Part shown: positions 7,664-17,100 of the stretch, piece after piece
Layout: every line of letters starts with the position of its first letter
How positions within the stretch are numbered: position 1 is the stretch's first letter
NCBI GenBank assembly: GCA_016786845.1
Contig: JAEUVB010000012.1
Span: forward strand, 248,001-312,000
DNA from: Chitinophagaceae bacterium
GTDB taxonomy: Bacteria; Bacteroidota; Bacteroidia; Chitinophagales; Chitinophagaceae
Direction: 5' to 3'
Length of the DNA stretch: 64,000 bases
Made by a program: the position numbers and the translations under genes
Notes under the pieces: model-generated
What the model was told of the DNA's origin: nothing
Database searches by the model: none
Seen by the model: the letters and a program-made list of their open reading frames with translations, nothing else

Positions 7664-8710
7664 GTGTCTACCAATGAACAATACATGCAACGCTGTTTTC
7701 AACTGGCCTTGAAGGGACAGGGCCGGGTTTCGCCCAATCCGATGGTGGGTGCGGTGTTGGTTCATGAGCATCGCATCATTGGCGAAGGGTTTCACCAACA
7801 ATATGGTGAGTCCCATGCGGAAGTGAATTGTCTGGCCTCGGTGGCCGAAACCGACAAACAATGGATAGCGTCCTCTACCCTCTACGTATCGCTGGAACCA
7901 TGCAGTCATTTTGGGAAGACTCCGCCTTGTGCCGATCTCATCATCCGGCATGGAATTCCCCGAGTGGTGATTTCCGTCACAGACCCAAGCGAAAAAGTGG
8001 CCGGCAAGGGCATCCTACGTTTGCGCGATGCAGGTATAGAAGTAACAACCGGCATATTGGAGCGTGAAGGCCGTCAAATCAATCAGCGCTTTTTTACCCA
8101 TACCCTGTTGCAGCGACCTTATGTGATTCTAAAATGGGCGCAATCCGAAGATGGTTATTTATCGGCCAAGGGAAAACAAAGCAAACTCTCAAATGCCTAT
8201 AGTGACCGACTGGTGCATCAATGGCGACATGAAGAAGATGCGATTAGTGTGGGTTATCGAACGGCGATGATTGATGATCCCCAATTGAACTGCCGGTTAT
8301 TTCCGGGCAAAGATCCGCTGCGGGTGATCTATGATCGCGACTTGAGTTTGCCTGCAACTTTACATCTTTTTGATCATCGGCAATCCACGATAGTCTATAA
8401 TTTGAAAGATGATCGTACAGAAGATAAGCTCATCCACCATCGACTGGAAGCACAAAACACGCTACCTCAACTCCTCAGGGATCTTGCGGCTCGGAATATC
8501 AGTTCCATGTTGGTAGAAGGTGGCGCATCCTGGCTGAATGAATTTCTCATTCATGATCTTTGGGATGAGATTCGTGTCATACAAACGCCCGTCATGCTGA
8601 ACGATGGCGTGCTCGCACCTGCATTGCCCAATCAAGCTCAACTGACTGATACCATAACCCTAATGAATGATCAAATTTCCTTTTACCGGAGAGCCGAAAC
8701 TGTTTTATGA
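7664..8710 (+). CDS. ribD: bifunctional riboflavin biosynthesis deaminase/reductase RibD
   Basis: A 348-residue enzyme catalysing deamination of the pyrimidine intermediate and then reduction of its ribosyl group, two consecutive steps of riboflavin synthesis. The N-terminal cytidine-deaminase-like domain shows the substrate motif SPNPMVGAV (residues 23-31), the zinc and catalytic set H51-A-E53, and P79-C80 with C89. The C-terminal RibD_C reductase domain starts near residue 150 and contains VEGGASWLNEFL. The start is GTG, chosen because the usual distance to the YMQRCFQLA helix is about seven residues and a promoter-like box lies 5 nt upstream. The stop overlaps the next gene's start (ATGA at 8707-8710), so the two are translationally coupled. 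Other rib genes are not nearby. Confidence 0.95.
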   Translation: MSTNEQYMQRCFQLALKGQGRVSPNPMVGAVLVHEHRIIGEGFHQQYGESHAEVNCLASVAETDKQWIASSTLYVSLEPCSHFGKTPPCADLIIRHGIPRVVISVTDPSEKVAGKGILRLRDAGIEVTTGILEREGRQINQRFFTHTLLQRPYVILKWAQSEDGYLSAKGKQSKLSNAYSDRLVHQWRHEEDAISVGYRTAMIDDPQLNCRLFPGKDPLRVIYDRDLSLPATLHLFDHRQSTIVYNLKDDRTEDKLIHHRLEAQNTLPQLLRDLAARNISSMLVEGGASWLNEFLIHDLWDEIRVIQTPVMLNDGVLAPALPNQAQLTDTITLMNDQISFYRRAETVL

Positions 8711-9585
8711 TTTATCTTCTCATCTCCATTTTACTGAATGCCTATATCGGAATCATCTTTACGTATTTCCACCGATATAAAATTGATGCTTTTCAAGCCA
8801 TCGTCTTTAATTATTGGACCTGTGTAATCACGGGCAGTTTTTTTCTCGGACATTTTCCATTGAACAGCGCTACCCTTTCAACGCCTTGGTTTGGGTGGGC
8901 TGTGCTGATGGGAAGTTTGTTTATTGCCGTGTTCAATCTCATTGCCACGTCTTCGGTTCGTGTAGGTGTGACCATTACACAAACAGCCAATAAACTTTCT
9001 TTGGCCATACCTGTTCTCTTTTCATTTATCTTTTATCAGGAACGTATTTCTTGGCTTAAACTGACGGGCATTGCGTTGGCCATGATAGCTGTCGTGTTGA
9101 CGAGTTCCAAAAAATCGAGCCAACAAAACATCAAAGTTCCTGCATGGCAATTTGCTTTACCTATTTTATTGTTTATCGGCAGCGGCATTATCGACACGCT
9201 TACCAAATTTGTTCAACGCAATTTCTTAGTCGATGAGATGGCTTCAAATGCATATCTCATTGTTGGATTTTTCATGGCGGCTTTTTGGGGGAGTATCGTA
9301 TTGTCTATTAACTACATACGAGGAAAGAAGCAATTTGAAGGAAAACATGTACTTGCCGGTATCGTATTAGGCATTCCCAATTATTTTTCCATTTACTATC
9401 TTATCAAAGCTTTACAAGACAAAAGCATGAACAGCAGCGCGACCATTCCGATCAATAATATCGGGGTATTGTTTGTGGTGAGTTGTTTTGGCATTTTCGT
9501 CTTTCACGAAAAACTATCCCGAAAGAATTACCTCGGTCTTTTGTTGAGCCTGCTCGCCATCTTGTTTATTTACTTGGGAGACTAG
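8707..9585 (+). CDS. EamA/DMT-family inner-membrane transporter
   Basis: A 292-residue protein with about ten hydrophobic helices arranged as two homologous five-helix halves, as in the drug/metabolite transporter (EamA) superfamily. The first half ends near VVLTSSKKS and the second ends with LLSLLAILFIYLG. It lies in the inner membrane; the substrate is unknown. The gene overlaps ribD by 4 bp, which suggests co-translation and raises the possibility of a flavin- or precursor-linked role, though that is inference only. Downstream is a short run of simple AAAAACT repeats before the convergent PhnA-type gene. Confidence 0.85.
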   Translation: MIYLLISILLNAYIGIIFTYFHRYKIDAFQAIVFNYWTCVITGSFFLGHFPLNSATLSTPWFGWAVLMGSLFIAVFNLIATSSVRVGVTITQTANKLSLAIPVLFSFIFYQERISWLKLTGIALAMIAVVLTSSKKSSQQNIKVPAWQFALPILLFIGSGIIDTLTKFVQRNFLVDEMASNAYLIVGFFMAAFWGSIVLSINYIRGKKQFEGKHVLAGIVLGIPNYFSIYYLIKALQDKSMNSSATIPINNIGVLFVVSCFGIFVFHEKLSRKNYLGLLLSLLAILFIYLGD

Positions 9586-9655
9586 CGATTAATGACCTAT
9601 GTGTCATGACAACATATCGCCCCACTAAAAACTCAACATTAAAAACTAAAAACTC

Positions 9656-10237
9656 TTAGGTTGTCTTCCGTACATACTTCGTCAGGATCACAATTTGAGA
9701 ACCTTCTACGCGGCCTTCGATTTGTTCCGGATTATCTTCTACCAGACGAATTTTGCGCACCACGGTTCCCATTTTCGCATTGAAGGTTGCACCTTTCACT
9801 TCCAGTGTTTTGATGAGGACCACTGAGTCGCCGTCTTGCAAGAGATTGCCATTACTGTCGAGATGTTTCACACCGGCATCAGGGTTCTTGTCATCGCCAC
9901 TGGCTTTGGCCCATTCCATCACATCATCTTCGAGATAGGCGATATCGAGTAAATCGGGAACCCAATCGAGTTGTTTGAGTTTGTGCAGCATGCGCCACGA
10001 CATCACCTTTACACCGGGCTCTTCGCTCCAGATACTATCGTTGAGGCAGCGCCAATGGATCGCATCTGCCGAAGCCGGATTTTCATATTGCGACTGACAA
10101 GTCTTGCAGATCCAGATATGGTGCTCGAGCTTGGCCGCAGGACTCTGGGGTATCAAATACGCTGCGCAGTCGTCTTCCGACCCGCATAGTTCACAATGTC
10201 CGTTACTTCTTTTTTGTAATTCTCTGTCGAAGCTCAT
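9656..10237 (-). CDS. PhnA-domain zinc-ribbon protein
   Basis: A 193-residue protein of the PhnA (alkylphosphonate-utilisation operon protein) family. A zinc ribbon is formed by C15, C18, C44 and C47. A central region follows, and the conserved PhnA beta domain occupies the C terminus (SNGNLLQDGDSVVLIKTL onward). PhnA was named from a phosphonate gene cluster, but no phosphonate genes are present here and its role is not established; a generic housekeeping or metal-related function is more likely. The start was put at the internal ATG (10237) because the zinc-ribbon domain normally begins close to the N terminus. A near-consensus TACCTTCG box lies about 30 bp upstream. It is transcribed alone and converges on the DMT gene. 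Confidence 0.82.
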   Translation of the reverse strand: MSFDRELQKRSNGHCELCGSEDDCAAYLIPQSPAAKLEHHIWICKTCQSQYENPASADAIHWRCLNDSIWSEEPGVKVMSWRMLHKLKQLDWVPDLLDIAYLEDDVMEWAKASGDDKNPDAGVKHLDSNGNLLQDGDSVVLIKTLEVKGATFNAKMGTVVRKIRLVEDNPEQIEGRVEGSQIVILTKYVRKTT

Positions 10238-10368
10238 GCCTTCTGTTTTATGATTGAAGGCGCGAAGGTAATAAATCGGAAAGGTTATTTCCAATTTGAT
10301 AGAATTAAAGGAGATAATAACACAAATGGTTAATCATGAAATGTAAGAAAACTAATGCTTTCACGGAT

Positions 10369-10701
10369 TCAATATATTTCAAGCAATCCATATTGATCAG
10401 AAACCACAAATTCCTGGATTACATTTTTCTTACTGCAAAGAAGCAATAATACATACTGATTATTCTGGTTACCGGTTTTCAACAACACAATTTTAGGTGG
10501 AAAGCCAAAGATGTTCAAAAAATTGAGAAAATCTTCATCATTGGTAACAATGGTATATCCTTTGCTCAAAGCGTATTTCCAAATTTGAGCATCAGACGAA
10601 GGTGTGTTCAAAACTTGATCGACATGAATCACTTCCTCAAATTGTTCGTTAAGTGCCTTACAAAGTCTCCAGGAAATATTCGCGTCCAACAAAAGTTTCA
10701 T
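10369..10701 (-). CDS. DUF5615 PIN-like putative toxin
   Basis: A 110-residue protein with a PIN/Mut7-C-like core. It begins MKLLLDANIS, and acidic residues D6, D37, D55 and D57 (the last two in the VTNDEDF motif) are placed as in DUF5615 proteins, which are predicted metal-dependent ribonucleases. The start codon overlaps the stop of the upstream DUF433 gene (ATGA, 10698-10701), the classical arrangement of an antitoxin-toxin operon with the antitoxin first. The protein should be cytoplasmic and kept inactive by its partner. Toxicity has not been inferred from anything but family and context. Confidence 0.8.
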   Translation of the reverse strand: MKLLLDANISWRLCKALNEQFEEVIHVDQVLNTPSSDAQIWKYALSKGYTIVTNDEDFLNFLNIFGFPPKIVLLKTGNQNNQYVLLLLCSKKNVIQEFVVSDQYGLLEIY

Positions 10702-10925
10702 TCGGATGTGACCATTTTGATCATTTGCTCTCGGTTAGCGGCAAATGCCAACGCCGCATGGATATGTTCCAAAATTAAATGAGGGTAATCTGATAAAATC
10801 TCTTCATAACTCATTCCGGATGCCAACCATTGAAGTATATCAGATACGGCGATCCTTGTGCCCACAATGGTTGGTTTACCAAACCGAATATCCGGGTTAA
10901 TCTGAATATATTTTACAAAGTCCAT
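10698..10925 (-). CDS. DUF433 putative antitoxin
   Basis: A 75-residue DUF433 protein, a compact helical domain with a helix-turn-helix-like core (IVGTRIAVSDILQWLASG followed by MSYEEILSDYP). DUF433 proteins are regularly encoded directly upstream of DUF5615 proteins and are predicted to neutralise them and repress the operon. An exact promoter box (TATATTTG, 10930-10937) ends 4 nt before the start codon, so the mRNA is predicted to be leaderless. Length and overlap are typical of the pair. Confidence 0.82.
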   Translation of the reverse strand: MDFVKYIQINPDIRFGKPTIVGTRIAVSDILQWLASGMSYEEILSDYPHLILEHIHAALAFAANREQMIKMVTSE

Positions 10926-10929
10926 AATA

Positions 10930-10937
10930 CAAATATA
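10930..10937 (-). promoter_or_regulatory. -7 promoter box of the toxin-antitoxin-like operon
   Basis: TATATTTG on the minus strand with a TTGA about 19 bp upstream, the best two-part promoter seen here. Only 4 nt separate the box from the ATG. Confidence 0.6.
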
Positions 10938-10986
10938 GTCATTAAAATAAAAGGGATCAACATCAGAATGGTCAAATTCAACCCTT

Positions 10987-13900
10987 CTACAACTTCACAA
11001 ACTTCAATTGAGTGGCCATTCCTTGTTGCTTGTTTTTGATGCGGACTAAATACACACCCGGACTTAAACCAGAAACCGACATGGTTGTTTCACGTCCATT
11101 CGGATTGAGCGTACCGGCCATCATGAGTACACCCGCCATATTCACAATCTCAAATTCTCCTTCATGCAGCATGGCTGTATTTTGATTGAGCAAGGTGATT
11201 TGATCGCGCGCAGGAGAAGGGTACAAAACAAAATTCCGATTGAAAGCTTCCACCGAAGGAACGTAATTTGGCAAGGCCTTGAAATAAGCTTTGAAGGTCA
11301 GATTACTATTGAATGTATCCAGATAGACCGGATTCAAGGTATCCGTCAATTGAGGATTAGCACCCCAATGCAGAAAACTGTATCCCGGCTCAGGTATGGC
11401 TTCAATTTTCACCGGCACACCATCGAAATATACACCGGTCCACGGGTAGGTATCCGGCGTGATGGTGGAGAGATGAATTTTACCTGCACCGGCAGGGAAC
11501 ACATCCAAGGAAATATCGACCGTTTGTGGCAGCGTAAAACGATTCAAGATATGATCGCGCACATGTGTAGTGCGACAAACGAGTTGACTGTCGAAAATGA
11601 GATAGTTGTTGTAGAAATCATTCATCTGTGCAGGCACATTCCCGTTCCCCCATCGGTCATATTCATTCGGCATTTCAATTACCGTTTGATTGTATAAGCT
11701 CGTATTAATGGCTCTCAATCTTGAAGTATCATAGGCTGTATTCATCAGGTCTGCAAATCGATTGATGAAATAATTGCGGAACCTTTCATTTTGCATCCCC
11801 TTCAACCAAATATTGATATAAGGGTTATCCGTACTTTGATTGAGCAGGTAATCGATATGATCGAATTCACAGTCCGTCCAAGAATTCGGTTTTAAGGAAA
11901 GTTCCAGATCAATGGTACAGAATCGAAATCTGTTTTGGGTAGAATCGGAGCGATAGATTTTAATATTGTTCTGTGGCCAATCGGTATTCGCCATCCATGA
12001 TTGACCAATAATATAATCGTTGTAATAGGTTTGATCTACAAATCGATCGGCCTTGTTCCAATAAGCAGTATCGGCGACATTCAATGCTTTCAAAGAATCG
12101 TAAGCCACAAAAAAGCTATCGACCGGATCGCCGGCTACGGAGCGAAGTATACTACCATAATAATAACTCAGACTATAAATATCTACCGTACTTTTTGTAG
12201 CGCCATCATGCTCCTTGAAATATTCTTCATCAAACTTCTCACGCAATTCATAGAGTCCGAAGTAGCCCCCATTCACATACACACTCACCGGACGCCATGA
12301 AGAATAATATCCATTCGTTTCACCGGCCATCATTCTTACCTGAGCCGCATCTTTATAAGGGAGTGTCAGAAATTGATTACTACCATTCCGTAAATAAATT
12401 TTTCCGTATTTATTCCGATTCGGACGATCAGGAATCAAAGCGTAATTCACCGGACCATCACCCACGACGGAATTATCCAATTCGAGACGAAATGAACGTT
12501 GCGGATTACCCCTACTACCGCCGGCGCCACCATCCTGTATCATCCCGGCATGTTGTGAAAAAACCAATTGATGAATTGGGGTAGAATCGAAATAATCGAC
12601 ATGAGCTGCCTTCAGCCAATCGTTATAAGGGTTATCGAAATTTCCGTCATTGCCATAGAGGTTGACACTATCCGTCACGAGGGATAAAATAGGCGTAACA
12701 TGATTGATATTAAACAGATACGATGCTCCCGTGATGGTACTTGGAATTTTTCCGGGAACATAGGCTTTCGCCTTAATGGCACCGCTTTGAAATACATAGA
12801 TTGGAGCACCATTATAAATAGGTGATGTAGGATTGGGGTCACTGCCATTGGTGGTATATCTCACCGTAGATCCGGCACCATTCGGGTTGGTGATACTCGC
12901 ATAAAATGGTGCTGTTTTCAATCCGGGTGGCACGGTAATCACCGGTGCAAGGGCCATACCGCTGAGTCCTACGGAGCCATTATTACTCGCGCCGGGAGTG
13001 GTTGGCTGAAATGAAGTAATATTCGTTGAAGCATTGGGCAGACGACCTTTACTCACATCATAATTTGAGCAATTGATATTCAAACTGCTTTGCTGCACGC
13101 CTCCGGGAGTATATAAGGAAATGGTTTCGCCGGCCGCATCTATTTTAAAATTGGTATGGAAATTATAACCTGAAGCAGGTACAAAAGCATTGGTGAGACT
13201 ATTGAGCGAGGTTTGATTCATACTGATATCGATATAGTCATAGGTGCAAGGATCCGGAGTTACAACATCAAAAGCCAGGGAGGTTATATTTCCGGCAGTC
13301 AACCCGGCTGCAGTAAGCTCTGAAGCATGAATGAGAAATTGATTCCTGGCACCCCAATACCAATTGCCATAAGGAGCCGGATAATCCGTACTGTTGTTTT
13401 GTACGGTACCGGTACCTACTGTAACTCCGTTGAGCTTCATATTGGGCCTTTGCTTCTTGGTGGTACCGAATATTTTTGTACATGATGCCGGGCTACCATC
13501 TTCGAAGTGGTACACTGAAGAGTTATAGGTCGTAGTGGTTTGATTGAAAACGGAATTCACAGTATATCCTGTAGAATTATAACTACATACATTGATCAAC
13601 AAATTGCTGACCCCATCCCAAAAAAACGGAGTTGTTAAGTTATGGGTATTCCAACCTGATTGGGGCACAAAGGTTCCGGTATTAATGGTTGGTACAAATG
13701 GTGGTGTATAGAAATAGTTTTTGCCGCTACAAAAAATCACCTCATAACCTCCGGCCGGAATGGTATAATGAGGGAAGGTCCATTGAGTGGGCCAACTTGT
13801 GGTATCTGTCAGGGAATAATTATACAAGTCGATGGCCGAAGCTCCCGGATTATAAAGTTCTATCCAATCGACATACTCGCCTTCTTCATCAGGCACAGAA

Positions 13901-13995
13901 GAATAATTTTTGTTGCTGCCTTCATTGATGGTCAATTGCGCCTGAACGTTGCTAAAAGCAATCATCAATACCAGACTAAGTAGAACACTTTTCAT
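10987..13995 (-). CDS. CotH-kinase/lamin-tail protein with T9SS type A sorting domain
   Basis: A secreted protein of about 1002 residues. The signal peptide is residues 1-19 (ending NVQA). A lamin-tail domain follows (INEGSNKNYSSVPDEEGEYVDWIELYNP). A chitobiase-type C-terminal-like module (YTTNGSDPNPTSPIYNG) precedes a CotH-type kinase domain around residues 440-800, with the segment GLYELREKFDEEYFKEHDG. A T9SS type A sorting domain is at the end (NFVLYPSPARDQITLL ... GVYLVRI). CotH proteins are atypical protein kinases; in Bacteroidota these are exported to the surface or medium and their targets are unknown. The internal ATG at 13995 is preferred because it begins the signal peptide directly. 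Confidence 0.87.
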   Translation of the reverse strand: MKSVLLSLVLMIAFSNVQAQLTINEGSNKNYSSVPDEEGEYVDWIELYNPGASAIDLYNYSLTDTTSWPTQWTFPHYTIPAGGYEVIFCSGKNYFYTPPFVPTINTGTFVPQSGWNTHNLTTPFFWDGVSNLLINVCSYNSTGYTVNSVFNQTTTTYNSSVYHFEDGSPASCTKIFGTTKKQRPNMKLNGVTVGTGTVQNNSTDYPAPYGNWYWGARNQFLIHASELTAAGLTAGNITSLAFDVVTPDPCTYDYIDISMNQTSLNSLTNAFVPASGYNFHTNFKIDAAGETISLYTPGGVQQSSLNINCSNYDVSKGRLPNASTNITSFQPTTPGASNNGSVGLSGMALAPVITVPPGLKTAPFYASITNPNGAGSTVRYTTNGSDPNPTSPIYNGAPIYVFQSGAIKAKAYVPGKIPSTITGASYLFNINHVTPILSLVTDSVNLYGNDGNFDNPYNDWLKAAHVDYFDSTPIHQLVFSQHAGMIQDGGAGGSRGNPQRSFRLELDNSVVGDGPVNYALIPDRPNRNKYGKIYLRNGSNQFLTLPYKDAAQVRMMAGETNGYYSSWRPVSVYVNGGYFGLYELREKFDEEYFKEHDGATKSTVDIYSLSYYYGSILRSVAGDPVDSFFVAYDSLKALNVADTAYWNKADRFVDQTYYNDYIIGQSWMANTDWPQNNIKIYRSDSTQNRFRFCTIDLELSLKPNSWTDCEFDHIDYLLNQSTDNPYINIWLKGMQNERFRNYFINRFADLMNTAYDTSRLRAINTSLYNQTVIEMPNEYDRWGNGNVPAQMNDFYNNYLIFDSQLVCRTTHVRDHILNRFTLPQTVDISLDVFPAGAGKIHLSTITPDTYPWTGVYFDGVPVKIEAIPEPGYSFLHWGANPQLTDTLNPVYLDTFNSNLTFKAYFKALPNYVPSVEAFNRNFVLYPSPARDQITLLNQNTAMLHEGEFEIVNMAGVLMMAGTLNPNGRETTMSVSGLSPGVYLVRIKNKQQGMATQLKFVKL

Positions 13996-14126
13996 ATAGA
14001 CTTTAGGTTTCAGCCGAAAGTACAAGTTGAATTTAATATTTTATCATGAATCTTATTTCCATCTGCATAGAAAGGTGTGATGTGCGATAAGTGAGTTCAT
14101 TTTTACGACCACTTCCACATTATTTA

Positions 14127-14158
14127 TTAAAAAAAAGGTGGCCCTGATTGGACCACCT
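14127..14158 (-). terminator. rho-independent terminator of the YDG/dockerin-like gene
   Basis: A 9-bp stem (14136-14144 with 14150-14158, one G-T pair) with a 5-nt loop, followed on the minus strand by a T-run (14129-14135). It lies 28 bp beyond the stop codon. Confidence 0.8.
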
Positions 14159-14185
14159 CTTTGTACAATATGATTTATCTAAATT

Positions 14186-17100
14186 TTAAGGAAGAATGGC
14201 ACCCACACCGGCCTGGCTATTCGGATCGAAAATATTGAAGTCATCTCCGTCTACACCACCGCTGCCATCAATATCTGAATTCAGATACCCGCCATTTCCC
14301 GTCTGAATATTTGGATCAAGGATATTGAAATCATCGCCATCGATACCGCCACTTTGATCTAAATCACCCGAGAAGATCGCCCAACGTACCGGAGAAAGAT
14401 TCACCAGTATCATATTGTTACCAAAGGCCTGAGCATCAGAAGTTCTGAAATCATAACTAAAGGAAGCTGCAGTTAATACAGGAGATGCGCTCCATGTTTC
14501 CACTGTAGTACGATTGCGTATCGCGATATAATAACTGTTACCTACTGCAGAACCAGGGAAGGTACAAGCAATCTGACCATTGGTACCTATCACTCCGGTA
14601 TAGCTATAGGCCACAGCATAAGGTGATGTGGCATCACGCAGCTCAACCGTAACCGTATCACAATCCGTTGAAGCGTTTAGTTCACCCTGGTTGAATAATG
14701 TACTGGTCATGCTGTCATCCGATGAACGATAGTAACCTTGCATCAAAGCGGTCAGGTTCAAAGTAGCGGTACAAGTATTTACCGTCACTGCAATGGTCGA
14801 AGTAGTTGACCCACAAGCATTGCTTACTGTTACGGTATAGATCCCGGTGGCTGCACCTGTAACCGTCGTTGCATCAGTGCTCCCGTTGGTGAAACTTCCG
14901 GTACCCGCCCAAACATAGGCAAGCGGTGCAGTTCCGGTAGCCATTACATTCAAGTTCAGTGGATCGGTAGAACAAATAGGTCCGTTATTGGTCAATGATG
15001 TAATTACCGGTGCTACACAACAGATATCCAATGGCGCATCACCTATGGTTATCACCTTAGCCGTTCCACCCGTAACCGGATTAACGGTATTGGAACCACT
15101 TGGCCAAATTCCATCGGCATCTGTCGCACAACCGATCATATTGCCGGTTGCAAAATCGCGTTGTTCAATTCTTTGAACGCCGTTCGGATTCGTGTTTGGA
15201 ATAATCATCCCGTATGCACCTGCAACCCCTTCTACATTCGTAGAGTAGAAAGAAGCAAAGCTATTTCCGGTTGTATTAGCCACCCCATCAGATTCTACAT
15301 AAGATCCTGAAAGCGGGCGACCTGATGCCGTAGGATTATCCCAAACGAATACAAAATTCTTTGCTGTGGCATTTGAGTTACCTCTTAAACCCGTACCGTT
15401 ATTGGCACCTGCTGAGGCAACGAGGTTGATAATTTTAACTGAATCGGTTGTGGTCAAACGAGCAATAGCTGTTGTACCACCTGCACCATCATTCAATGAA
15501 ATTCTCATATACACATTTAAGCCCGGTGTAAAGCGCGTGGCATTTCCCGTAGGTTCTGAAATAAACCAACCCGTATAGTTTCCACCCGCATCTGCAGTGA
15601 ATGTTCCATAAGATCCCGGGGTCACAAATCCGGCTGCAGTTGTTCTTACAAACCCGCCCGGGTCAGCATAAATTACATTGCCCGCGCCGGAAATATTTGC
15701 GGCATCAGAGGCTACGACCACCTGATTAATGTAGCGGTAAGTCGCATTTGGCGTGAGGTTGCTAATGGTTGCGCGATAGGTATAAGGCAAACGATTTGAA
15801 TTGGTTCCGTTCACACCCTGCATATATAATGGAAGGATGTCTGTGGTGAGAACAGGTTGCGGTAAAATATTAGCGGTAAGACCGGAAGGTTGTATCAAGT
15901 TATAATTTGCGGCATTGGCACCACCTAATACAGAGTTTGAAGTTACAGCAATACCATTACCAATCGCTGAGGAAGCAAAGTTTCCGGAAAAAGTTACATT
16001 GACTACGTCAGGAGAAATGACTCCATTCAAAGTACCCGTGATGGTCGCTGTGGTAGTGCCGTCAAATATTTTATTGAGTGCCGTGGCGCCGTTGATGGTC
16101 AAATCTTTTGGTGTGATATCTGCAGTCATGCCGCTTGGTTGTACCAAGGTGTAATTTCCAGCATCCGGACCTGTCAGTGTTGAAGCTGTTGATGTAATGG
16201 CTATACCGGTACCGACTGTGAATTGAGCAAAAGTTCCGACACCGTTTAAAGATACATTGTCTAAACCTACCACACCCACCAGTGTCCCTGTATAGGTTGC
16301 GTCTGTATTTCTGTCGTAAACTTTATTCACTCCCGTAGGTGAGCTTACAGTGATAACTGCAGGATCTATGGTATAGATTAATGTAGCAGTTCCGCTGCCT
16401 CCCAAGTTTGTAGCCGTGATGGTCACGCTAAACGGAGAGCCTGCAACGGCCGTCGGAGTGCCACTAATTTCACCGGTGGTTGTATTAATACTTAATCCCG
16501 GAGGCAAGCCTGTGGCGTTATAACTGGTGGGGAATTCTGTGGCTGTTATGAAATAACTTGTGGCCGGAGCACCATAGGTAGCACTGAAAGTGAGTGCGCT
16601 ATTGATCACCGGTGTTGGTGAGGCTGTAATATCGGCGGTTAATCCGGTAGGTTGAAGCAAGTTATAATTGGAAGCAGCGCTTCCGGAAATCGTATACCCA
16701 CTCACGATAACCGGGATGCCTGTACCAATCAAAGGAGAAACAAAGTCTGCCACCGGAGTACCTCCTAGTAGCACATTAGGAATATCTGCACTAAGTACAC
16801 CTACGAGAACCGGAGTACCTGAAAGTGTTGCGGTCGTAAAACCATCGAATACTTTATTGTCTGCGGTAATGCCTGTGATGGTCAAATCAATAGGTGTAAC
16901 CGTACTTGAAACCGTCGGTACATTCACAGAGGTAGCACCGTTGCTCAATACAATATCACCGGCATAAGGCGACCCGCTCACTTGCGCATTGGCGCTCAAA
17001 CGAACATAGATGGTTGTATTCGCCACAACACCCAAGCTTGCCGGCAATGACTGCGACGTATTATATCCACTTGAACCAGGTGCAGTTTTGGAAATTTCAT

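Noticed and set aside
9656..10237. Phosphonate metabolism suggested by PhnA and PhnB-like genes
   Set aside because: Neither family is proven to act on phosphonates and no C-P lyase or phosphonatase genes are present.
11164..11697. 177-codon plus-strand frame
   Set aside because: Antisense shadow of the CotH-type gene.
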